Below are positions 1-5,761 of a stretch of 5,761 nucleotides of DNA, in pieces (the first letter of the stretch is position 1; each line of letters opens with the position of its first letter). The notes under the pieces were generated by a model that made no database searches, was not told the origin of the DNA, and was given only the letters and a program-made list of their open reading frames with translations. Made by a program: the position numbers and the translations under genes. Source of the DNA: an uncultured Eubacteriales bacterium (lineage in GTDB: Bacteria > Bacillota > Clostridia > Lachnospirales > Anaerotignaceae); NCBI GenBank assembly GCA_959604475.1, contig CAUHBX010000075.1, positions 1-5,761 on the forward strand. The letters are read 5' to 3'.

Positions 1-1847
1 CCGCCACAGGCGAAAAAATGATTTTTGGAGAGTATCTTATAAACGCGCAGGGCGAGGACGTTGTTGCAGGTGTGCGAACACCTAAGCCAATTGCCACACT
101 TGAACAGGATATGCCTGAGGTATACGTTCAGTTTATGGATATCGCGCACAAGCTTGAGAACCACTATAAAGACATGCAGGATATGGAGTTTACAATTGAA
201 AAGGGGAAACTCTATTTCCTTCAGACAAGAAACGGTAAAAGGACAGCCAACGCCGCTCTTAAAATAGCGGTTGATATGGTCGAGGAGGGGCTTCTTACAA
301 CCGATGAGGCCATTATGAGGGTAGAGCCTAAACAGCTTGACCAGATTCTCCATCCGGCCTTTGACCCTAAAGCTCTTAAAGCCGCAAAATCTTTAGGCAA
401 GGGGCTTCCGGCTTCACCGGGTGCCGGCGCAGGTAAGGTTTATTTTACGGCTGACGAGGCTAAAGCCGCTTATGATGCAGGCGAAAGAGTTGTTCTTGTA
501 AGGCTTGAGACATCTCCTGAGGATATCGAAGGTATGGCTGTTGCGGAAGGTATTCTTACGGTACGCGGCGGTATGACAAGCCACGCGGCTGTAGTTGCCA
601 GAGGAATGGGCCGCTGCTGTGTATCAGGCTGTGAAGCTATTAAGATGAATGAAGAAGCAAAAGAATTTACCCTTGGCGGAGTGACGTTCAAAGAGGGCGA
701 TTATATAAGCCTTGACGGCTCGTCAGGAAATATTTACGGCGAGGATATACCTACTGTGTCACCTGAAATATCAGGAAACTTTGCTAAGTTTATGGAATGG
801 GCTGACGCAAAGAGAGACCTTAGAGTAAGAACAAATGCTGATACTCCTCACGATGCGGAGGCGGCTATTGAATTCGGCGCTGAAGGGATAGGTCTTACCC
901 GTACAGAGCATATGTTTTTTGAGGAAGGCAGAATACTTAAATTCCGAAAAATGATACTTTCCGACAGCGTTGAGGAAAGAGAAGAGGCCCTTGCCGGAAT
1001 TATGCCTTACCAGAAGCAGGATTTCATTGGAATTTATAAGGCAATGCTTGAAAGGCCTGTGACAATCCGTCTCCTTGACCCTCCTCTGCATGAATTCCTT
1101 CCTACAACAGATGAGGAATTTGCTATACTTGCAAAGGAAATGAACAAGTCTGTTGAGGAGCTTAAGATTAAGGCGAGAGGCCTTCATGAGCTTAATCCTA
1201 TGATGGGTCACAGGGGCTGCCGACTTGCGGTTACATATCCTGAAATAGCAAGAATGCAGGCCAGGGCAATAATTGAGGCTGCTGTTGAGGTTAATAACGA
1301 ACTTAATATACACATAGTTCCTGAAATAATGATACCTCTTGTTGGAGAAGCGAAGGAATTTAATTTTGTTAAGGAAGTGGTTGACGAGACTGCTAAGGCT
1401 GTTATCGCAGAGAAGGGCGCTGAGCTTAAGTATTTAATCGGAACTATGATTGAGATACCAAGGGCTTGCCTTACAGCTGATAAAATAGCTAAGGAAGCAG
1501 AATTCTTCTCATTTGGAACAAATGACCTTACACAGATGACCTATGGTCTTTCAAGAGACGATGCTGGTTTGATTTTAACAGACTACACGGATAAACTTAT
1601 ATATGAAGGGGACCCTACAGCCAAAATTGACCGTGAGGGCGTTGGAGAACTTATGAAGATAGCTGTTGAAAAGGGAAGAAGCGTACGTCCTGACCTTCAT
1701 CTGGGCATATGCGGGGAGCATGGAGGAGACCCTTCGTCGGTTGAGTTCTGCCATATGATTGGACTTGACTATGTATCGTGTTCACCTTTCCGTGTGCCAA
1801 TCGCAAGACTTGCGGCAGCTCAGGCAGCAATCAAATATCCAAGATAA
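1..1847 (+). CDS. ppdK: Pyruvate,phosphate dikinase, C-terminal part (5' end outside window)
   Basis: This cytosolic enzyme interconverts ATP + pyruvate + phosphate with AMP + PEP + PPi. In anaerobic Clostridia it usually serves glycolysis or PEP/pyruvate balance. The frame is open from the left edge (first full codon at 3), so the ATG at 18 is an internal Met, not the start. Counting from that Met, about residues 1-75 end the ATP-grasp domain, 115-240 form the phosphohistidine swivel domain, and 255-609 form the PEP-binding barrel. Visible active-site residues are E57, Q69 and R71 (ATP site), H189 in GGMTSHAAVVARG (phospho-carrier), R295 and R351 (PEP site), E479 and D503 (metal), and C565 in GICGEHGG (acid/base). 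All sit at a constant offset of 266 from the C. symbiosum numbering as I recall it (H455, R561, E745, D769, C831). The full protein is therefore about 875 residues, with no indel in this part. Leucine codons are dominated by CTT, which suggests high expression. The related PEP synthase family is less likely given the PPDK-specific residue spacing. Confidence 0.98.
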   Translation, partial: ATGEKMIFGEYLINAQGEDVVAGVRTPKPIATLEQDMPEVYVQFMDIAHKLENHYKDMQDMEFTIEKGKLYFLQTRNGKRTANAALKIAVDMVEEGLLTTDEAIMRVEPKQLDQILHPAFDPKALKAAKSLGKGLPASPGAGAGKVYFTADEAKAAYDAGERVVLVRLETSPEDIEGMAVAEGILTVRGGMTSHAAVVARGMGRCCVSGCEAIKMNEEAKEFTLGGVTFKEGDYISLDGSSGNIYGEDIPTVSPEISGNFAKFMEWADAKRDLRVRTNADTPHDAEAAIEFGAEGIGLTRTEHMFFEEGRILKFRKMILSDSVEEREEALAGIMPYQKQDFIGIYKAMLERPVTIRLLDPPLHEFLPTTDEEFAILAKEMNKSVEELKIKARGLHELNPMMGHRGCRLAVTYPEIARMQARAIIEAAVEVNNELNIHIVPEIMIPLVGEAKEFNFVKEVVDETAKAVIAEKGAELKYLIGTMIEIPRACLTADKIAKEAEFFSFGTNDLTQMTYGLSRDDAGLILTDYTDKLIYEGDPTAKIDREGVGELMKIAVEKGRSVRPDLHLGICGEHGGDPSSVEFCHMIGLDYVSCSPFRVPIARLAAAQAAIKYPR

Positions 1848-1926
1848 TCAGCTTCAACAGTATTGCAGGAAATCCATACGGGACTTTAAAATGAGAAAGT
1901 AGCTATAGAAGATTTATATTACTGAT

Positions 1927-1980
1927 ATAAGGTGTGCCATAATTCCTGTCTAGGGAGTATATGCCGCACCTTATTTTAAT
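1927..1980 (+). terminator. Probable Rho-independent terminator after ppdK
   Basis: Two 15-nt arms (1927-1941 and 1960-1974) pair with 13 Watson-Crick pairs, one G-U wobble and one C-C mismatch. The 18-nt loop can add a short inner CCT/AGG helix. The 3' arm runs into TTATTTTAAT, an imperfect T-tract. The hairpin lies 80 bases past the ppdK stop and ends 30 bases before the next promoter, so it probably separates ppdK from the kinase gene. The stem imperfection and interrupted T-tract make it weaker than the terminator at 4894. Confidence 0.75.
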
Positions 1981-2009
1981 GCTTTAAGAATTTGTGTCCA
2001 TTTTATTGA

Positions 2010-2038
2010 TTGTTTTTATATATTAACGTTGATATAAT
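2010..2038 (+). promoter_or_regulatory. Extended -10 vegetative promoter for the hybrid kinase
   Basis: A perfect -10 hexamer TATAAT (2033-2038) is preceded by TG plus one base (2030-2032), the extended -10 motif. A poor -35 match, TTGTTT (2010-2015), sits 17 bases upstream. This is the pattern of a housekeeping sigma-A type promoter that relies on the extended -10. Transcription would start near 2045, giving a leader of about 43 bases to the ATG at 2088. No operator-like inverted repeat is obvious around it. Confidence 0.7.
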
Positions 2039-2087
2039 ATGAATATTATTACTGCAAAACAGGCTATGATGAAAGTGGTGTTTAATT

Positions 2088-4874
2088 ATGAATAACAAGT
2101 ATTTTGATAAGCAAGAAAATAACGCTGCTGTACAGAGGGAAAATTTATGCCCTGAAGCTATTAACGCTTTAAACGCTGGAGTCTTTTGCTGTATGCTTGA
2201 TGAAGACTTGACTTTATTGTGGGGAAATACTTGTTTTTTCACCTGGATTGGTTATACCGCAGAAGAATTCAGACAGGAATTTCATAATTTAAGCAGGTAT
2301 TACGCCGCATACACCAATGACATCAGGACTATAAAGAACAGCATCAGCAATGCCTTGAACAATGGAAGCTGGAAAACAGAGACTACAGTCCGTATTCCTA
2401 TGAGGGATGGAAACTTCTCATGGGCTCAGCTCTCCATAAACATAGATTTTGACAGCAATAAGGATGTACCTGTTGCTATGGCGGTATTATCAGACGTAAG
2501 TGAGCTGTATATAGAAAAAGAGGAAAAGACAAGTCTATATGAACAAAAGCTTCAGTATTTTAACTGGATGATGGATGTTTATGTCGGAAATATATATATA
2601 AGCGATATGAAAACATATGATTTGCTGTATTTAAACAAGAGCTCATGTAATACGCTGGGAACACCAGCAGACAAACTCTTGGGCAGAAAATGCTACGAGG
2701 TTATTCAGGGAAGGTCTTCTCCCTGCCCGTTTTGTACCAATAAGCTTCTTAGTGAGGATGAGTTTTACGAGTGGGAGTTTTTTAACCCTGTTTTAAACAG
2801 GACTTTTATGATAAAAAACCGTATTATTAACTGGAATGGGCATAGGTCGCGAATTGAACTGTCTCATGATATGTACAGTACGGAATATAAGCTTGCTAAA
2901 AAGGATAAAGAGCGAGAGGCTCTTATACGGTCAATACCAGGCGGCTTTTCTCGTTTGGATGCAAGGGACTTAAGTACCATTCTTTGGTACAGCGCTGATT
3001 TTTTAGAAATAATCGGGTATACGGAGGAACAGTTTAAAGATGAACTGAAATCACGGATGGACTTTGTACATCCTGATGATTTAAAGCGTATTGTAGAGTC
3101 ACTGAAGCAGATAAAATTAACAGGGCAAAACCTTATATTGGAGGCAAGGATTTTAACACGAAGCGGAAATACTAAGATACTTACTATGACATTTTGCTAC
3201 GCAAGTGAAAAAGACAGCTGGGATGGAATTCCGTCGTTCTACAGCGTTGGGATTGACGTTACTGATGACCGTAAAGAGCAGGCAAGACAGCGTAAGGCTT
3301 TGGAGGATGCTTATGAACTGGCGCGTATTTCAAATGATGCTAAGACTAATTTTTTATCCTCAATGTCACATGATATCAGAACCCCGATGAATGCTATAAT
3401 GGGAATGACAGTAATTGCACGCGCAAACCTGAATTACCCAGAAAGAGTTAACGACTGCCTGGAAAAGGTGAATTCTTCAAGCCGCCATCTGCTAAGCTTA
3501 ATTAATGAAGTACTTGATATGTCCAAAATAGAAAGCGGCAAGATTGATTTGATTTCAGAAGTTGTTTCACTTCCTGAGCTGCTGCAAAACGTAATGGATA
3601 TATGCAAGCCGTTGATTGCAGAGAAGAATCATGAACTCCATATAAGCGCTGAAGGTGTGCAGCATGAGAAGGTGATTACAGACGGCGGACGACTGCAGCA
3701 GGTGTTTATGAATTTGCTATCAAATGCCATTAAATATACTCCCGACGGAGGGGTGATTGGTTTACATATACAGGAGACAACATCTGCTATACCGAAAAAA
3801 GGGCAGTATGAATTTGTATTTACAGATAATGGTATAGGTATGTCCAGTGAGTATATGAAGCACATGTTTGAACCGTTTTCACGTGCGGAGGACCCTAAAA
3901 TCAGTAAAATTCAGGGGACAGGGCTTGGGCTGGCGATAACTGAAAATATTGTAAGCATGATGAACGGGACTATTGAAGCTAAAAGTGAATTGGGGAAGGG
4001 AAGCCGGTTCTTAGTATCAGTTCCGCTTGAGGTATGCGAGGAGCAGGTGACAAGCGATGTGGAACTTACAGGACTGCCTGTGCTTATCGCGGATGACGAC
4101 CTAATTGTCTGTGAAAGCACAACAGCTCTGCTCAATGAGCTTGGAATGCGCGGCTGCTGGGTATTGTCTGGGGAAGAAGCTGTTATTAATGCCATTGAGG
4201 CTCACGAGAGGGGCGATGACTTTTTTGCCGTAATTCTTGACTGGAAAATGCCTGGCATGAATGGGCTTGATACTGTAAGGGCCATAAGGGAGAAGCTTGG
4301 AAAAGATGTCCCGATAATAATAATTTCAGCATATGATTACTCTGATATACAGGAAGAGTTCAGGCTGGCAGGCGCAGACGCGTTTATCACTAAGCCTCTT
4401 TTTAAATCCAAAATGCTGCATGTTCTACAGCTGTTTTGCCAAAGCAGGTGTACAGAGCCGCTGCCATTAACTAAAGAGGAACCAAATCCTGACTTGGCTG
4501 GTAAGAAAATTTTGCTTGTGGAAGATAATGAACTGAATAGGGAGATAGCTGAGGAATTGCTTCAAATGAACGGGCTGTCAGTTGACTCCGTTGAAAATGG
4601 GCAGCTTGCAGTTGAGCGCTTCCAAGCGTCTGACTGCGGAGAGTATGACTGCATTCTGATGGATATTCAAATGCCGGTTATGAACGGCTATGAGGCGACT
4701 GAAACTATTCGCGCCCTAAGCAGGAAAGATGCTAAGACAATACCGATACTTGCATTGACGGCAAATGCATTCGCCTCAGACCTTGGCAAGGCTCACAGCG
4801 TAGGAATAAATGCCCATATTGCAAAACCGATAGATACAAAACTTCTTTTTGATGTGATGCGTAAATGGATATAA
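2088..4874 (+). CDS. Soluble hybrid sensor histidine kinase, PAS-PAS-PAS-HisKA-HATPase-REC-REC
   Basis: This complete 928-residue protein senses a signal, autophosphorylates on His and passes phosphate to its own receivers. PAS1 spans about 24-142 (IGYTAEEF) and PAS2 about 154-265, with cysteines C187, C202, C213 and C216. PAS3 spans about 278-395 (IGYTEEQF, then HPDDL). A likely helical linker (395-418) leads to HisKA with H428 in SMSHDIRTPMNAIMG. HATPase_c (about 528-648) has the N box N542/N546, G1 DNGIGM (580-585), F box FEPFSR (594-599) and G2 GTGLGL (610-615). REC1 (about 663-785) has D669-D671, phospho-acceptor D718, S747 and K769. After a Pro/Glu-rich linker, REC2 (about 806-925) has E812/D813, D859, T891 and K913. 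Both receivers keep all key residues. No signal peptide, membrane segment, HPt or output domain is visible, so it should be cytosolic and needs partners in trans. The start is supported by the SD-like AAAGTGGTG (2072-2080) seven bases upstream and an in-frame TGA at 2070. It appears monocistronic. The signal is unknown. Confidence 0.97.
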   Translation: MNNKYFDKQENNAAVQRENLCPEAINALNAGVFCCMLDEDLTLLWGNTCFFTWIGYTAEEFRQEFHNLSRYYAAYTNDIRTIKNSISNALNNGSWKTETTVRIPMRDGNFSWAQLSINIDFDSNKDVPVAMAVLSDVSELYIEKEEKTSLYEQKLQYFNWMMDVYVGNIYISDMKTYDLLYLNKSSCNTLGTPADKLLGRKCYEVIQGRSSPCPFCTNKLLSEDEFYEWEFFNPVLNRTFMIKNRIINWNGHRSRIELSHDMYSTEYKLAKKDKEREALIRSIPGGFSRLDARDLSTILWYSADFLEIIGYTEEQFKDELKSRMDFVHPDDLKRIVESLKQIKLTGQNLILEARILTRSGNTKILTMTFCYASEKDSWDGIPSFYSVGIDVTDDRKEQARQRKALEDAYELARISNDAKTNFLSSMSHDIRTPMNAIMGMTVIARANLNYPERVNDCLEKVNSSSRHLLSLINEVLDMSKIESGKIDLISEVVSLPELLQNVMDICKPLIAEKNHELHISAEGVQHEKVITDGGRLQQVFMNLLSNAIKYTPDGGVIGLHIQETTSAIPKKGQYEFVFTDNGIGMSSEYMKHMFEPFSRAEDPKISKIQGTGLGLAITENIVSMMNGTIEAKSELGKGSRFLVSVPLEVCEEQVTSDVELTGLPVLIADDDLIVCESTTALLNELGMRGCWVLSGEEAVINAIEAHERGDDFFAVILDWKMPGMNGLDTVRAIREKLGKDVPIIIISAYDYSDIQEEFRLAGADAFITKPLFKSKMLHVLQLFCQSRCTEPLPLTKEEPNPDLAGKKILLVEDNELNREIAEELLQMNGLSVDSVENGQLAVERFQASDCGEYDCILMDIQMPVMNGYEATETIRALSRKDAKTIPILALTANAFASDLGKAHSVGINAHIAKPIDTKLLFDVMRKWI

Positions 4875-4893
4875 AGGCAATTTAATATAGTGT

Positions 4894-4926
4894 ATAATAG
4901 GGCCTTTTATAAGGCCCTATTATTTT
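4894..4926 (+). terminator. Strong Rho-independent terminator after the hybrid kinase
   Basis: A perfect 13-bp stem (4894-4906 with 4911-4923) with a GGGCC/GGCCC core closes a 4-base TTAT loop and leads into a short T-run (4923-4926). It starts 20 bases after the kinase stop codon. The perfect symmetry and AT-rich flanks mean it could also act on antisense transcripts, though no minus-strand gene is visible to use it. It separates the kinase from the cdaA transcription unit. Confidence 0.9.
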
Positions 4927-5010
4927 ACAGGTTTTCGGTATGCAGTAAAAAGGATTTATTATACAAGGCAAATTTTATTGAAATTTAAGAAAAAAATAAA
5001 ATATTAAATG

Positions 5011-5039
5011 TTCTCTTAATGCGGTGGATATGTTATACT
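5011..5039 (+). promoter_or_regulatory. Extended -10 promoter for cdaA
   Basis: The -10 hexamer TATACT (5034-5039) is preceded by TGT (5031-5033), giving the extended -10 form. A weak -35 candidate, TTCTCT (5011-5016), lies 17 bases upstream. An A-rich tract at 4981-5007 sits where an UP element would contact the polymerase alpha subunits. Transcription would start near 5046, leaving a leader of about 41 bases, too short for a c-di-AMP (ydaO-type) riboswitch. The design matches the promoter of the preceding kinase gene. Confidence 0.68.
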
Positions 5040-5086
5040 AATTTTTATAGACTTATTGTTAATGTCCTTGTCCGGGGGTGGATAGA

Positions 5087-5761
5087 ATGGAAGGACTGAA
5101 TCTTACCTCGCTGTTTAGAGGCGCTGATTTTACTACTATGGTCAGACCTGAAATAGGTATCCTTGACCTGATTGATATTTTAATAGTTGCTTATATAGTT
5201 TTTAAAATTATTGGCTGGGTAAAGGAAACCCGCGCTTGGACGCTGTTCAAGGGCGTAGTTGTATTTTTTCTTTTTTATGCCTTTGCTTCACTGTTTCAGT
5301 TAAACACAATACATTGGATTTTATCTAAAACTATATCAGTAGGTATTATTGCATTTGTAATATTGTTTCAGCCGGAGCTTAGGAAGGCCTTGGAACAGCT
5401 TGGCAACGGAAAAATTATAAGGGGAATATTTAAATTCGAGACTCAGGAAGAGGAAAAAGATGATAGTGCAAGGGTAATAGAGGAAATAGTTACAGCCTCG
5501 AAGAAGATGTCCAGCGTTAAAACAGGCGCTCTTATTCTTGTGGAAAGAAAAGTTCCTCTTGGAGACCATGTGCGCACAGGCATTGCCGTTGACGCTATAG
5601 TTACAAGCCAGCTTCTTATAAATATATTTGAACATAATACACCTTTACATGACGGTGCCGTCATAATAAGAAACAACAGGGTTGCAGCCGCTGCCTGTTT
5701 TCTGCCGCTTACTGAAAATAAGGTAAGTATGGAGCTTGGAACAAGGCACAGGGCAGCTATA
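5087..5761 (+). CDS. cdaA: Membrane diadenylate cyclase CdaA, N-terminal part (3' end outside window)
   Basis: CdaA (also called DacA or YbbP) condenses two ATP into cyclic di-AMP at the inner face of the cytoplasmic membrane. That second messenger controls potassium and osmolyte uptake and cell-wall homeostasis in Firmicutes. The frame is open for 225 codons to the right edge with no stop. Family members run to about 270-285 residues, so roughly 80% is present. Three hydrophobic segments (about 25-44, 53-70 and 76-95) form the membrane anchor. The DAC domain follows from about 96, with FQPELRKALEQLG at its entry, the catalytic DGA motif at 189-191, and the nucleotide-binding RHR motif at 220-222. 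The start is fixed by GGGGGTGG (5074-5081) five bases before the ATG and by an in-frame TAA at 5060. In many Firmicutes cdaR and glmM follow, but here they would lie beyond the window. No defect is visible. Confidence 0.96.
   Translation, partial: MEGLNLTSLFRGADFTTMVRPEIGILDLIDILIVAYIVFKIIGWVKETRAWTLFKGVVVFFLFYAFASLFQLNTIHWILSKTISVGIIAFVILFQPELRKALEQLGNGKIIRGIFKFETQEEEKDDSARVIEEIVTASKKMSSVKTGALILVERKVPLGDHVRTGIAVDAIVTSQLLINIFEHNTPLHDGAVIIRNNRVAAAACFLPLTENKVSMELGTRHRAAI

Noticed and set aside
771..1313. Minus-strand open frame of 180 codons inside ppdK
   Set aside because: It lies wholly antisense to a highly conserved stretch of PPDK. Its product has no recognisable domain, and it is best explained as a codon-bias shadow.
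1883..1900. Small ACTTT/AAAGT hairpin after ppdK
   Set aside because: It has only a 5-bp AT-rich stem, with no T-run after it. The 15-bp hairpin at 1927 is a far better terminator.
3629..4195. Minus-strand open frames inside the kinase ATPase and REC1 regions
   Set aside because: The + strand codes for the conserved N, G1, F and G2 boxes and the receiver motifs. The reverse frames are low-complexity, Ser/Pro-rich shadows.
4934..4962. Possible second promoter with TATTAT (4957-4962) upstream of cdaA
   Set aside because: The -35 position reads TTCGGT and no TG extension is present. The 5034 hexamer with TGT is a much better match and closer to the gene.
5040..5086. c-di-AMP riboswitch or other structured leader before cdaA
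   Set aside because: The leader from the predicted start site is only about 41 bases and shows no conserved riboswitch elements or stable hairpin.
5336..5676. Two overlapping minus-strand open frames at the right end
   Set aside because: Both are antisense to the DAC region of cdaA, whose + strand frame is clearly coding through the window edge. Neither resembles a known protein.
1..5761. A multi-gene novel system (defence, secondary metabolism or operon) spanning the window
   Set aside because: The three genes belong to well-known families and are separated by terminators and individual promoters. No mobile, CRISPR, toxin-antitoxin or reverse-transcriptase signature is present.

Overview
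The window looks like chromosomal DNA of an anaerobic Firmicute of class Clostridia, probably Lachnospiraceae-like. The evidence is a glycolytic-type pyruvate,phosphate dikinase close to the Clostridium symbiosum enzyme, a membrane diadenylate cyclase of the CdaA type, a PAS-rich hybrid histidine kinase of a style common in gut Clostridia, AT-rich intergenic DNA with extended -10 promoters, and G-rich ribosome binding sites. The genus cannot be read from the sequence with confidence.

Layout, all genes on the + strand. (1) Positions 1-1847: the C-terminal ~70% of pyruvate,phosphate dikinase (ppdK), cut by the left window edge. (2) 1848-2087: intergenic, with a probable Rho-independent terminator (1927-1980) and an extended -10 promoter (2010-2038). 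(3) 2088-4874: a complete 928-residue hybrid sensor histidine kinase with three PAS domains, HisKA, HATPase_c and two receiver domains. It has no membrane segment, no HPt domain and no DNA-binding output. (4) 4875-5086: intergenic, with a perfect 13-bp-stem terminator (4894-4926) and a second extended -10 promoter (5011-5039). (5) 5087-5761: the first 225 codons of the diadenylate cyclase cdaA, running off the right edge. Its frame has no stop inside the window.

Each gene appears to be its own transcription unit, because a terminator precedes and a promoter opens each downstream gene. PPDK interconverts PEP and pyruvate in central carbon metabolism. CdaA makes the essential second messenger c-di-AMP, used in potassium and cell-wall homeostasis. 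The kinase between them has no adjacent response regulator, so it looks like an orphan whose partners lie elsewhere. Nothing in the window links the three genes into one system.

I found no mobile element, CRISPR array, tRNA, rRNA or clear riboswitch. The most interesting item is the soluble orphan kinase, with a four-cysteine PAS domain and two intact tandem receivers but no visible phosphorelay output.
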